64,000 bases of DNA from Pseudomonas lini. GTDB lineage: Bacteria; Pseudomonadota; Gammaproteobacteria; Pseudomonadales; Pseudomonadaceae. The stretch spans positions 1 through 64,000 of the forward strand of contig NZ_JAUSSR010000022.1 of NCBI RefSeq assembly GCF_030812475.1. The letters are read 5' to 3'. The notes beneath the pieces are model-generated. The model had not been told where the DNA came from. It made no database searches and was given only the letters and a program-made list of their open reading frames with translations. Each line of letters begins with the position of its first letter. Position 1 is the first letter of the stretch. The position numbers were made by a program, and so were the translations under genes. This document shows, in pieces, positions 16,788 through 25,727 of the stretch.

Positions 16788-16802
16788 GTCGAGGATTCCG
16801 CC

Positions 16803-18863
16803 ATGGCTTTCGAAGCAATGTTCCAGCCGATCCAGATCGGCAAACTGACCATCCGCAACCGCGTGCTCAGCACTGCGCACGCCGAGGTCTACGCGACCGA
16901 CGGCGGCATGACCACCGATCGGTATGTCAAGTATTACGAAGAGAAAGCCAAGGGCGGGATCGGCCTGGCGATTTGCGGCGGTTCCTCCGTGGTGGCAATC
17001 GACAGCCCGCAAGAATGGTGGAGTTCGGTGAACCTCTCCACCGACCGCATCATTCCGCACTTCCAGAATCTCGCCGACGCCATGCACAAGCATGGCGCCA
17101 AGATCATGATCCAGATTACCCACATGGGTCGTCGGTCACGCTGGGACGGCTTTAACTGGCCAACGCTGATGTCGCCCTCGGGCGTGCGCGAGCCGGTGCA
17201 CCGCGCTACCTGCAAAACCATCGAGCCGGAGGAAATCTGGCGGGTGATCGGTAACTACGCGCAGGCCGCGCGCCGGGCAAAGGCCGGTGGGCTGGACGGC
17301 GTCGAACTGTCCGCTGTGCACCAGCACATGATCGACCAGTTCTGGAGCCCGCGCGTCAACAAGCGTACCGATGAATGGGGCGGCAGTTTCGAAAACCGCA
17401 TGCGGTTCGGCCTGGAAGTGCTCAAGGCCGTGCGGGCCGAAGTCGGGCCGGATTTCTGCGTCGGCATCCGTCTGTGCGGTGACGAATTCCACCCGGATGG
17501 CTTGTCCCACGAGGACATGAAACAGATCGCCAAGTATTACGACGATACCGGCATGCTGGACTTCATCGGCGTCGTGGGTTCGGGTTGCGACACCCACAAC
17601 ACCCTGGCCAACGTGATTCCGAACATGAGTTATCCACCGGAGCCGTTCCTGCACCTGGCGGCCGGTATCAAGGAAGTGGTCAAGGCACCGGTGTTGCACG
17701 CGCAGAACATCAAGGACCCGAACCAGGCGACCCGTATCCTGGAGGGCGGTTACGTCGACATGGTCGGTATGACACGTGCCCACATCGCCGACCCGCACCT
17801 GATCGCCAAGATCAAAATGGGCCAGATCGATCAGATCAAGCAATGTGTCGGCGCCAACTACTGCATCGACCGGCAATACCAGGGCCTGGATGTGTTGTGC
17901 ATCCAGAACGCGGCGACATCCCGTGAGTACATGGGCCTGCCGCACATCATCGAAAAAACCACGGGCGTTAAACGCAAAGTCGTGGTGGTCGGTGCCGGCC
18001 CTGCCGGTATGGAAGCTGCTCGTGTGGCCGCCGAACGAGGCCACGACGTGACCCTGTTCGAGAAAAAGGAATTCATCGGCGGGCAGATCACCACTGCTTC
18101 GAAAGCACCGCAACGGGACCAGATCGCCGGTATCACCCGCTGGTATCAGCTGGAACTGGCGCGCTTGAAAGTCGACCTGCGCCTGGGCGTGGCGGCTGAT
18201 GCGCCGGCCATTCTCGACCTGCGTCCGGACGTAGTCGTGCTCGCCGTCGGCGGTCATTCCTTCCTGGAGCAGAACGAGCACTGGGGCGCGGCCGAAGGCC
18301 TGGTGGTCAGCAGCTGGGACATTCTGGATGGCAAGGTGGCACCGGGCAAGAACGTGCTGGTCTACGACACCATTTGCGAATTCACCGGGATGTCGACGGC
18401 TGACTTCCTGGCCGACAAAGGCAGCCAGGTCGAGATCGTCACCGACGATATCAAGCCCGGCGTGGCGATTGGCGGCACATCGTTCCCGACGTACTACCGC
18501 AGCATGTATCCGAAAGAAGTGATCATGACCGGCGACATGATGCTGGAGAAGGTCTACCGCGAAGGCGACAAGCTGGTCGCGGTACTGGAAAACGAATACA
18601 CCGGCGCCAAAGAGGAGCGGGTGGTGGACCAGGTGGTCGTGGAAAACGGCGTGCGTCCGGACGAAGAGATCTACTACGCGATGAAGGAAGGTTCACGCAA
18701 CAAGGGCCAGATCGACGTCGAAGCCTTGTTCGCGATCAAGCCGCAACCTTCGTTGAGCCAACCGGGTGACGGTTACTTGCTGTTCCGCATTGGCGACTGT
18801 GTGGCTCAGCGCAACGTACACGCGGCGATCTACGACGCGCTGCGGCTCTGCAAGGATTTCTAA
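16803..18863 (+). CDS. dgcA: Dimethylglycine demethylase subunit DgcA
   Basis: Predicted 686-aa flavoprotein of the trimethylamine-dehydrogenase/Old Yellow Enzyme type: an N-terminal FMN TIM barrel (residues 1-~340), an iron-sulfur segment, and a C-terminal dinucleotide-binding part (VVVVGAGPAGMEAARVAAERGHDVTLFEKKEFIGGQI from about 394). In trimethylamine dehydrogenase the cluster motif is C-x2-C-x2-C-x11-C; here it reads C348-VG-A-NY-C354-x11-C366, so one Cys is Ala. With DgcB it demethylates dimethylglycine to sarcosine. Starts 15 bp after the DUF5943 gene. Confidence 0.9.
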   Translation: MAFEAMFQPIQIGKLTIRNRVLSTAHAEVYATDGGMTTDRYVKYYEEKAKGGIGLAICGGSSVVAIDSPQEWWSSVNLSTDRIIPHFQNLADAMHKHGAKIMIQITHMGRRSRWDGFNWPTLMSPSGVREPVHRATCKTIEPEEIWRVIGNYAQAARRAKAGGLDGVELSAVHQHMIDQFWSPRVNKRTDEWGGSFENRMRFGLEVLKAVRAEVGPDFCVGIRLCGDEFHPDGLSHEDMKQIAKYYDDTGMLDFIGVVGSGCDTHNTLANVIPNMSYPPEPFLHLAAGIKEVVKAPVLHAQNIKDPNQATRILEGGYVDMVGMTRAHIADPHLIAKIKMGQIDQIKQCVGANYCIDRQYQGLDVLCIQNAATSREYMGLPHIIEKTTGVKRKVVVVGAGPAGMEAARVAAERGHDVTLFEKKEFIGGQITTASKAPQRDQIAGITRWYQLELARLKVDLRLGVAADAPAILDLRPDVVVLAVGGHSFLEQNEHWGAAEGLVVSSWDILDGKVAPGKNVLVYDTICEFTGMSTADFLADKGSQVEIVTDDIKPGVAIGGTSFPTYYRSMYPKEVIMTGDMMLEKVYREGDKLVAVLENEYTGAKEERVVDQVVVENGVRPDEEIYYAMKEGSRNKGQIDVEALFAIKPQPSLSQPGDGYLLFRIGDCVAQRNVHAAIYDALRLCKDF

Positions 18864-18879
18864 GAGCTTGTGGATAACC

Positions 18880-18984
18880 CTGTAGGAGCGAGCTTGCTCG
18901 CGATGACCGTGAACGATGACGCGTACAGTCTGATTTAACGCGGCGTTCTCCGGTTTTTCGCGAGCAAGCTCGCTCCCACACAGG
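18880..18984. repeat. Inverted REP pair between dgcA and dgcB
   Basis: TGTAGGAGCGAGCTTGCTCGCG and CGCGAGCAAGCTCGCTCCCAC facing each other within the operon, in the 184-bp gap before dgcB. A TGTGGATAA 9-mer lies just upstream at 18869-18877. Confidence 0.85.
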
Positions 18985-19047
18985 GCATCGCGCAAGGCAT
19001 CCAGGTAGTTTGGCCTGCAAGACCGTGCGGTCTTTGGGAGCTCCACC

Positions 19048-21000
19048 ATGTTGAACACCCTTCTTCCAATCCTGTTGTTCGCTGCCCTGGGCCTGGCTGC
19101 CCTGGGCGCGTTGCGGCGGGTGGCTATGTGGCGCCGGGGCCGGGCTTCGAAAGTCGACCTGATTGGCGGCCTGTTCGCCATGCCCAAGCGTTACATGGTC
19201 GATTTGCACCACGTTGTCGCGCGGGACAAATACATCGCCAATACCCACGTCGCCACGGCTGGCGGCGCGGTGGCGTCCATTGTACTGGCGATTCTGGTTC
19301 ACGGTTTCGGCCTGCATAACCGTATCCTCGGTTATGCACTGCTGTTGATGACGGCAGTGATGTTCGTCGGTGCGATATTTGTCTACCTGCGTCGCCGCAA
19401 CCCACCGGCTCGCCTGTCAAAGGGCCCGTGGATGCGCTTGCCGAAAAGCCTGTTGGCATTCTCGGTCAGCTTCTTCCTGTTGACCCTGCCGGTCGCCGGC
19501 ATCCTTCCGGAAAACTTCGGTGGCTGGGTAGTGGCAGCGATCCTCGGCCTCGGTGTGCTGTGGGGCGTTAGCGAACTGTTCTTCGGCATGACCTGGGGCG
19601 GACCGATGAAGCACGCCTTCGCCGGTGCCCTGCACCTGGCCTGGCACCGTCGCGCCGAGCGTTTTGGCGGCGGTCGTTCCACCGGCCTGAAACCGCTGGA
19701 CCTGAACGACCCGAGCGCGCCACTGGGCGTGGAAAAACCCAAGGACTTTACCTGGAACCAGTTGCTCGGCTTCGACGCCTGCGTGCAGTGCGGTAAATGC
19801 GAAGCCGCGTGCCCGGCGTTCGCCGCCGGCCAGCCGCTGAACCCGAAAAAGCTGATTCAGGACATGGTGGTCGGACTGGCGGGTGGCACCGATGCCAAGT
19901 TCGCTGGCAGCCCTTATCCAGGCAAGCCAGTCGGGGAGCACGCCGGTAACCCGCATCAACCGATCGTCAACGGCCTGGTGGACGCTGAAACCCTGTGGTC
20001 CTGCACCACCTGCCGCGCCTGTGTCGAGGAATGCCCGATGATGATCGAGCACGTCGATGCGATCGTCGACATGCGCCGCCATCTGACCCTGGAAAAGGGC
20101 GCGACCCCGAACAAGGGCGCCGAAGTCCTGGAAAACCTGATCGCCACCGACAACCCGGGCGGTTTCGCCCCGGGCGGACGGATGAACTGGGCGGCGGACC
20201 TGAACCTGGACCTGCTCAGCGAGAAGAAAAAGGTCGACGTGCTGTTCTGGGTCGGCGACGGTGCGTTCGACATGCGCAACCAGCGCACCCTGCGCGCCTT
20301 CGTCAAAGTACTCAAAGCAGCCAAGGTCGACTTTGCGGTACTGGGCCTCGAAGAACGCGACAGCGGTGACGTGGCCCGACGCCTGGGCGACGAAGCGACC
20401 TTCCAGCTGCTGGCCAAACGCAACATCCAGACCCTGGCCAAATACAGCTTCAACCGCATCGTCACCTGCGATCCGCACAGCTTCCATGTGCTGAAAAACG
20501 AGTACGGCGCCTTCGACGGTAACTACCTCGTGCAGCATCACAGCACCTATATGGCGGAAATCATCGGCGCTGGCGCCCTGAATCTCGGCCAGCACAAAGG
20601 CAGCAGCGTGACGTATCACGACCCTTGCTACCTCGGCCGCTACAACGGCGAATACGAGGCGCCACGGGAAGTACTGCGCGCCCTCGGGATTGAAGTGAAA
20701 GAGATGGAACGCTCCGGTTTCCGCTCGCGCTGCTGCGGCGGCGGTGGCGGCGCGCCGATCACCGACATTCCGGGCAAGCAGCGGATCCCCGACATGCGCA
20801 TGGAAGACATCCGCGAAACCGGCGCCGAACTGGTGGCCGTGGGTTGCCCGCAATGCACCGCGATGCTCGAAGGCGTGGTCGAACCCCGTCCGCTGATCAA
20901 GGACATTGCCGAACTGGTCGCGGATGCCTTGCTCGAAGAAGCTGCACCGAGCAAGCCCAATGCGCCGGCCAAACGTGTAGAACCTGCGGAGGCCCACTGA
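19048..21000 (+). CDS. dgcB: Dimethylglycine demethylase Fe-S subunit DgcB
   Basis: Predicted 650-aa membrane-attached iron-sulfur protein. Hydrophobic segments fill residues 1-~190; two 4Fe-4S motifs follow, CVQCGKCEAACP (C245, C248, C251, C255) and CTTCRACVEECP (C319, C322, C325, C329); the C-terminal half has CCG-type domains (YHDPCYLGRYNGEY, RCCGGGGG). The build is that of heterodisulfide-reductase/GlpC-like electron carriers. It passes electrons from DgcA and/or the Etf pair toward the quinone pool. Its stop overlaps the etfA start (TGATG). Confidence 0.9.
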   Translation: MLNTLLPILLFAALGLAALGALRRVAMWRRGRASKVDLIGGLFAMPKRYMVDLHHVVARDKYIANTHVATAGGAVASIVLAILVHGFGLHNRILGYALLLMTAVMFVGAIFVYLRRRNPPARLSKGPWMRLPKSLLAFSVSFFLLTLPVAGILPENFGGWVVAAILGLGVLWGVSELFFGMTWGGPMKHAFAGALHLAWHRRAERFGGGRSTGLKPLDLNDPSAPLGVEKPKDFTWNQLLGFDACVQCGKCEAACPAFAAGQPLNPKKLIQDMVVGLAGGTDAKFAGSPYPGKPVGEHAGNPHQPIVNGLVDAETLWSCTTCRACVEECPMMIEHVDAIVDMRRHLTLEKGATPNKGAEVLENLIATDNPGGFAPGGRMNWAADLNLDLLSEKKKVDVLFWVGDGAFDMRNQRTLRAFVKVLKAAKVDFAVLGLEERDSGDVARRLGDEATFQLLAKRNIQTLAKYSFNRIVTCDPHSFHVLKNEYGAFDGNYLVQHHSTYMAEIIGAGALNLGQHKGSSVTYHDPCYLGRYNGEYEAPREVLRALGIEVKEMERSGFRSRCCGGGGGAPITDIPGKQRIPDMRMEDIRETGAELVAVGCPQCTAMLEGVVEPRPLIKDIAELVADALLEEAAPSKPNAPAKRVEPAEAH

Positions 21001-22220
21001 TGAGCGACATTATCCGCCGCGATCCACGCGCCGAATGGATCGCCCGCAACCGCTTGCATCCGCTGCATGCGGCAATGCAACCGGTGCAACACAGCTGGAT
21101 GGGGCCTAACGGCGTCATCCGCAAGAATCCCCATGGCATCGGTTTCATCGGTCCCAACGGCATCAAGCGCATCGACCGCAGCGGCGCTCAGCAGGGCGGG
21201 GCGAGCAAGCGCTCGGCCGCGGTTGAAGTGCAATTGCCGTTGCATCAGGTGCCTGCACCTGCGTTCTACATCAGCGTGGTGCCGGACATGGTCGGTGGCC
21301 GCTTGAGCAGCCATGACCGCGACCTGCTCGGTCTGGCGCATCAACTGGCCGGCAACGATGGCGCGGTATTGGCCGTAGTCTTTGGTGAACACAAGGAAAA
21401 TGCTTTCGCCACCGCGGGCGTCGATCGCTTGCTGGTGCTCGATGGCGATGAATTCAGCGGTTATGCACCAGAACAACGTGTCCAGGGCCTGAGGGCTGTG
21501 GATAACCAATTCAGTCCGCGCCACTGGTTACTGCCGGACAGTCGCACCGGTGGCGGCGAACTGGGTCGACGCTTTGCTGCCGCACTGGGCGAACGCCCGG
21601 CCACGCGGGTCTGGCAGGTCAAGGACCAGGAATGCATCGGCCGCGCCGGTGCGGGATTGCAAGACCTTGCGCGCCCGGCGGCACGCCTGATTCTGGCCGC
21701 CGTGGAATGCGCCGAGCCGGTCAGCGAAACCCGTCACGAAGTATTGCCCGTGGAGTTATCCACAGATGTCGCCCGCAGTTTGTCGCGCATCGAAGACCTG
21801 GGCGCGGTGGCAGTCGATCCGGCCGCGATTCCGATGGCCGAAGCCGAGTTCATTTTCTCCGGCGGCAATGGGGTCAGGGACTGGGGACTTTTCCACAGGA
21901 CCGCCGAAGCGTTGGGCGCGACCGAAGGTGCCTCCCGGGTGGCGGTGGATGACGGCTTCATGGCCCGCGACCGTCAGGTCGGCGCGTCCGGCACCTGGGT
22001 CACCGCTCGGGTCTATGTGGCGGTGGGGATTTCCGGGGCGATCCAGCACCTGCAAGGCATCGGTGCCTGCGACAAGGTGGTGGCGATCAACCTCGATCCG
22101 GGCTGCGACATGATCAAACGGGCCGACCTGTCGGTGATCGGCGAGAGCGCCGAGATACTTCAAGCCTTGATCGCGGCGGTAGAGGCCTACCGCAACGAAG
22201 CCAAGCGCGATGCGGCTTAA
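21000..22220 (+). CDS. etfA: Electron transfer flavoprotein alpha subunit of the dgc operon
   Basis: Predicted 406-aa EtfA-type protein. The C-terminal FAD domain is clear (AEFIFSGGNGVRDWGLF, VGASGTWVTARVYVAVGISGAIQHLQGIGACDKVVAINLDPGCDMIKRADLSVIG). It carries an unusual ~75-residue N-terminal extension (RDPRAEWIARNRLHPLHAAMQPVQHSWMGPNG) before the ETF domain, longer than housekeeping EtfA (~310 aa). The start overlaps the dgcB stop. This is the pathway-specific ETF (PA5400-like), thought to accept electrons from dimethylglycine demethylation. Confidence 0.88.
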   Translation: MSDIIRRDPRAEWIARNRLHPLHAAMQPVQHSWMGPNGVIRKNPHGIGFIGPNGIKRIDRSGAQQGGASKRSAAVEVQLPLHQVPAPAFYISVVPDMVGGRLSSHDRDLLGLAHQLAGNDGAVLAVVFGEHKENAFATAGVDRLLVLDGDEFSGYAPEQRVQGLRAVDNQFSPRHWLLPDSRTGGGELGRRFAAALGERPATRVWQVKDQECIGRAGAGLQDLARPAARLILAAVECAEPVSETRHEVLPVELSTDVARSLSRIEDLGAVAVDPAAIPMAEAEFIFSGGNGVRDWGLFHRTAEALGATEGASRVAVDDGFMARDRQVGASGTWVTARVYVAVGISGAIQHLQGIGACDKVVAINLDPGCDMIKRADLSVIGESAEILQALIAAVEAYRNEAKRDAA

Positions 22221-22235
22221 GGGAAGGAAAGGGTT

Positions 22236-23006
22236 ATGAGCACGAAAATCATCAGCCTGGTGTCCATCGGCGCCCACCCGACCTCCGGCCGGCCACGTCG
22301 CGCGGAGCAGGATGCGCGAGCGGTGGAACTGGGCCTGCAACTGGCTGGGGATAACTTGCAAGTGCTGCATGCCGGCGATGTCGCAGAACCGGCATTGCGC
22401 GCTTATCTGGGCATGGGCCTGGAGGAGCTGTATGTGCTGGAACAACCGGTCGGCGCCGATGCGTTGCCCGCATTGACCGCCTATTTGCGCGACGCCGGCG
22501 CTCAGGTCGTGTTGACCGGCAGCCAGGCGGAAACCGGCGAAGGCTCGGGCATGCTGCCGTTCCTGCTGGCAGAAAGTCTTGGTTGGCCGCTGGTGGTGGG
22601 GCTGGCCCAGGTTGAATCCATCGACGGCAGCTCGGCCCTGGTGCTGCAAGCCTTGCCACGGGGTCAACGCCGTCGTCTGAAAGTGCGGTTGCCGTTTCTC
22701 GCGACTGTGGATAACGCCGCGCCGAAGCCTCGGCAGAGCGCCTACGGTCCGGCCCGGCGTGGTGTGTTGCAGGCTGAAGAAATTGAAGTGATTGACGATG
22801 AACTGCTGGCCGTTGCCACGCTGCAACCGGCCAAGCCACGACCTAAACGCTTGAAGGTGATCAAGGCCAAGAGCGGCGCGGACCGGATGAAGGCGGCCAC
22901 GGCCAAGGCCAGTGGCGGTGGTGGACAGGTGCTCAAAGGGTTGAGCCCCGAAGCGGGGGCCGAGGCGATTCTCAAGCTGCTGATAGAAGAAGGCGTGGTC
23001 CGCTAG
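22236..23006 (+). CDS. etfB: Electron transfer flavoprotein beta subunit of the dgc operon
   Basis: Predicted 256-aa EtfB-type partner of the preceding alpha subunit, 15 bp downstream with an AAGGAAAGG ribosome site. Domain signs: VSIGAHPTSGRPRRAEQDARAVELGLQLAG at the N-terminus and VVLTGSQAETGEGSGMLPFLLAESLGWPLV in the nucleotide-binding region. Last gene of the dipeptidase-DUF5943-dgcA-dgcB-etfA-etfB unit; a GC hairpin at 23070-23095 follows, but without a T run. Confidence 0.88.
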   Translation: MSTKIISLVSIGAHPTSGRPRRAEQDARAVELGLQLAGDNLQVLHAGDVAEPALRAYLGMGLEELYVLEQPVGADALPALTAYLRDAGAQVVLTGSQAETGEGSGMLPFLLAESLGWPLVVGLAQVESIDGSSALVLQALPRGQRRRLKVRLPFLATVDNAAPKPRQSAYGPARRGVLQAEEIEVIDDELLAVATLQPAKPRPKRLKVIKAKSGADRMKAATAKASGGGGQVLKGLSPEAGAEAILKLLIEEGVVR

Positions 23007-23117
23007 CGTTAAGTGTCCATCAGCAACAACCGGATATATAACTATCCCTCCGGCGCATTGTCGCGCTCCGAGCGTCCGTGTAAAAACGGACGCTCAATGT
23101 CCTGTGGAGTCAGGTAA

Positions 23118-23684
23118 ATGGCAGTTGAGTTTCGGTCGGCCATGCGTGCGGATGCGCGTGAGATTGCTCGTTTGTTTCAGATCACATCAGAGGGCGCCGC
23201 GGATTACATCTGGAGCCAGTTGGCACAGTCCGGTCAGGATCTTCTGGAAGTCGGCACCCTTCGATACGCCCGCGACGACGTGGACTTCTCCTGGCAGAAC
23301 TGCCTTATTGCAGAGGCGGACGGCCAGGTCATTGGCATGATGCACAGCTACGTGATGCGTCACGATCCGCTGGCAGAGCCGACAACCGACCCGGTGCTGG
23401 CGCCTTACGCGACGATGGAAATCCCCGACACCCTCTACATCTCCAGCCTGGCGCTGCATGAGGGCTGGCGCAATCAGGGCTTGGGCAAGCAATTCCTTGC
23501 CTATGCCTATGATCGCGCCAACCGGCTCGGCCTCAATGGCTTGAGCCTGATCGACTATGCGGCCAACACCGGCGCACGGCGGTTTTATGAGCGGCATGGC
23601 TTTCGTATCGTCGATACTTGCCAGATCGTGCCCCATCCGATGATTCGGGTGACGGGGGAGGCGTATCTGATGTATCGCCCGTAG
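23118..23684 (+). CDS. GNAT-family N-acetyltransferase
   Basis: Predicted 188-aa acetyltransferase. The acetyl-CoA loop is seen in LYISSLALHEGWRNQGLGKQFLAYAYDRA (R/Q-x-x-G-x-G/A pattern as RNQGLG), followed by NGLSLIDYAANTGARRFYERHGFRIV, the typical motif B. The substrate is unknown. Start supported by GGAGTCAGG just upstream. It lies 111 bp after etfB and may be read through from the dgc operon, but it begins the accessory stretch up to gbcA. Confidence 0.85.
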   Translation: MAVEFRSAMRADAREIARLFQITSEGAADYIWSQLAQSGQDLLEVGTLRYARDDVDFSWQNCLIAEADGQVIGMMHSYVMRHDPLAEPTTDPVLAPYATMEIPDTLYISSLALHEGWRNQGLGKQFLAYAYDRANRLGLNGLSLIDYAANTGARRFYERHGFRIVDTCQIVPHPMIRVTGEAYLMYRP

Positions 23685-23730
23685 GATCGGAGTCTGCGGT
23701 TTCCTTCGCCGGGTTTGAGGATGACCCTAG

Positions 23731-23750
23731 CAGAACTGCTAGTGTCGGTT
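23731..23750 (+). promoter_or_regulatory. CAGAACTG element upstream of RHS gene 1
   Basis: CTAG-CAGAACTG-CTAGTGTCGG matches elements 72 bp upstream of the two other RHS-core genes (42311-42337 and 45901-45924). Here it is about 140 bp before the ATG. Presumed shared promoter or operator. Confidence 0.45.
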
Positions 23751-23877
23751 TTGCTGGTGGTTTGTTAGGTTGATGGCTAGATGACGTCCGCTGACCCTGA
23801 GCAGCGTGGTCGCTCGATCAACCCGCGAATGTGCCGAAACACTGCGGGTCCATAACGCCAGCAAAAGGATGCTGTCG

Positions 23878-24786
23878 ATGCCCGCTCCCCGTCTAACCCA
23901 AGGTCTTGTCCGCTCTCCTGCGGCAGCTTTTTCGCGAGTCCTGTTGCTGGCGCCTGATCAGCAACAGACGATCCTCGCTGAACTTGACCGTACTGGTCCG
24001 AATCGTCTTGCCTATACCCCCTATGGTTTCCAGAGCGGCCTGCTTGCAGCGCAAAGCAGGCTTGGCTTCAATGGACAGCTCAATGAGCGGCCAACGGGCT
24101 GGTATCACCTGGGAAATGGCCATCGTGTGTATAACCCGGTGCTGATGCGCTTTCACAGCCCGGATCGGTTGAGCCCATTTGGTAAGGGGGGAGTCAATGC
24201 CTATGCATACTGTGGCGGCTCTCCCATTAATCGGGTCGATCCGTCCGGACAATGGTGGGTTGCTGCCATTGGGCAGTTTGTCAGCGTTGGTGTGGGAATG
24301 TTATTTGCCACGGCAGCGACTGTTCGGACTGCAGTTGCAAAATATGTAACCAAAACGCCCCTACCCAGACCTTTGCAGGTAGCTAATACATTGAGCTTTT
24401 GGGGCGGCGTTGTTGCTGTTGGATTTCGTCCCGCGGGGATCCCAGGGGCTTTGACCTCTACAGCACCCGCTTTGACGCAGGGTATGGCCATCGGGGGCAA
24501 TGCTGTGAGCCAGATCCTGACCTTTGGTGGTGGATTGACCACCACAGTGAGTCAGGTGAATCAAATAGTGGCGATATCTCGCAACGGGGGGCCATCCTTA
24601 TTTCGAATGGCGTTGGAATCAGTCCAGGAGGTCAGTGGCCTCAATGCTGTGACGGGACCGGTTAGGCGTTTGCTGACCAGAGCCTCTGACGTTGTTCCAA
24701 ATGTACCTCTTGAGAGCGTCCGTGTTGTAAGTAGCGAAATAAGAAATCCGGGTGCTTCGGCTTCACAACAGACTACTCGACTCTAG
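23878..24786 (+). CDS. Short RHS-core protein 1 with hydrophobic C-terminal tip
   Basis: Predicted 302-aa protein. Residues ~45-130 hold a single RHS-associated core (LAYTPYGFQ, LGFNGQLNERPTGWYHLGNGHRVYNPVLMRFHSPDRLSPFGKGGVNAYAYCGGSPINRVDPSGQ). After the DPSG boundary comes a variable tip rich in Gly/Ala/Val with likely membrane-spanning stretches (VAAIGQFVSVGVGMLFATAATV; GGVVAVGF). This core-plus-tip plan is that of polymorphic RHS toxins, but without the long YD-repeat shell. ATG at 23878 chosen for AAAGG nine bases upstream; an ATG at 23869 is possible. No immunity gene follows. Confidence 0.75.
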   Translation: MPAPRLTQGLVRSPAAAFSRVLLLAPDQQQTILAELDRTGPNRLAYTPYGFQSGLLAAQSRLGFNGQLNERPTGWYHLGNGHRVYNPVLMRFHSPDRLSPFGKGGVNAYAYCGGSPINRVDPSGQWWVAAIGQFVSVGVGMLFATAATVRTAVAKYVTKTPLPRPLQVANTLSFWGGVVAVGFRPAGIPGALTSTAPALTQGMAIGGNAVSQILTFGGGLTTTVSQVNQIVAISRNGGPSLFRMALESVQEVSGLNAVTGPVRRLLTRASDVVPNVPLESVRVVSSEIRNPGASASQQTTRL

Positions 24787-25289
24787 CCTGTGTATAAGTT
24801 TGCAGGATCATCGACACTTGCCCCCAATCTCTGTTGGCGCTTCTGTGGATAAGATGTTTGCTGTCGGCTGCAGGCCTTATAAGCCGGGCTTGTCAGGCGT
24901 CTGGTTAAAAAACAGCCAAATCAGCGTTTTATTCTGAAGAACCGGGCGAAAACCCCGATTTATCGCGGGCTTATGGGGTTTTCCACAGATCTGCCAGAGT
25001 TGCCCCCAAAGTCTGTTGGCGCTTCTGTGGATAAGGTGTTTGCCATCATCTGGGGGCTATATAAACCGTGGCTTACAGGCTTTAGATCAAAAAACAGCCA
25101 ATGAGTGCCGGGAACCCTGATTCCGGATAAGTCACGTATTTTCTTCGCATTCTGTGAATAAAATTTCAACCGATTGCACACTTGTCCCCATTAGCTGTGG
25201 GTGGAGTTGTGGATAACTTGTTCGCCAAACCCTGCAAGCCACGTCGCGTATAGGCTTGAACGCAATAGATCAGATTTCATACAGTTATA
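24787..25289. repeat. Tandem 182-bp repeat (3 degenerate copies) with DnaA-box-like 9-mers
   Basis: TGTGGATAA (inverse of the DnaA box TTATCCACA) occurs at 24844, 25026 and 25208, exactly 182 bp apart. Upstream marks repeat in phase: TTGCCCCC at 24819 and 25001, TTGTCCCC at 25183; and TGTGTATAA at 24789 with TGTGAATAA at 25153 (364 = 2 x 182). Copies 1 and 2 share CTGTTGGCGCTTCTGTGGAT and both have AAAAAACAGCC 55 bp after the 9-mer. Copy 3 is most decayed. No gene is supported here. Confidence 0.8.
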
Positions 25290-25607
25290 AGGCTCTGCGC
25301 TTGTCTTTTCCAACACCGGCTTGCTGCCGCTGAGTTCACTCAATGGCCAGGTATTCATTCGCCCACCGAATGCAGGCAGCCGCAGGGTTGCCCTGGCTAC
25401 CTGGCAGAAGACAAATCCCATGACACGGACAACGCCAGTGAGCTGAAGGGGCACTCGCGGGTGTTGTGGTCGGAAACGCAAAATGCGCGGGATGAGGCGT
25501 ACCCGGATCGGGTGTTGAATGGTTATGTGAAGGTGCGGTTGGTGGGGGAGAGGATTATTGAGGAGTTTATCGGGGAGGATGGCAGTGTGCGGTGGTCTTC
25601 AAGCTGA
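25290..25607 (+). pseudogene. Frame-disrupted 3' gene remnant
   Basis: Two plus-strand frames with coding-like translations abut here: one reads SNTGLLPLSSLNGQVFIRPP up to about 25445, then the next frame continues ELKGHSRVLWSETQNARDEA and ends EEFIGEDGSVRWSSS-stop at 25607. No start codon opens the second part. It looks like the tail of a larger gene that has lost its 5' part and suffered a frameshift. I do not recognise the family. Confidence 0.4.
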
Positions 25608-25625
25608 TCGGTGAATGTGATGGCC

Positions 25626-25717
25626 TCATCGCGGGCAAGCCCGCTCCCACAGTGATTGGGGGGTTCACAGTATTTGTGTACGCCGCCGATCCTTGTGGGA
25701 GCGGGCTTGCCCGCGAT
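25626..25717. repeat. Inverted REP pair
   Basis: CGCGGGCAAGCCCGCTCCCAC and GTGGGAGCGGGCTTGCCCGC facing each other, directly past the gbcA stop. Confidence 0.85.
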
Positions 25718-25727
25718 GCTGTTGCTG

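Noticed and set aside
24789-25289. Chromosomal origin of replication (oriC)
   Set aside because: DnaA-box-like 9-mers are present, but dnaA, dnaN, rpmH or other usual oriC neighbours are absent and the unit is a degenerate tandem repeat. A DnaA-related role remains open, oriC itself is not supported.
25191-25481. A 96-codon minus-strand frame
   Set aside because: Lies over the decayed repeat and pseudogene tail, no ribosome site or family resemblance.
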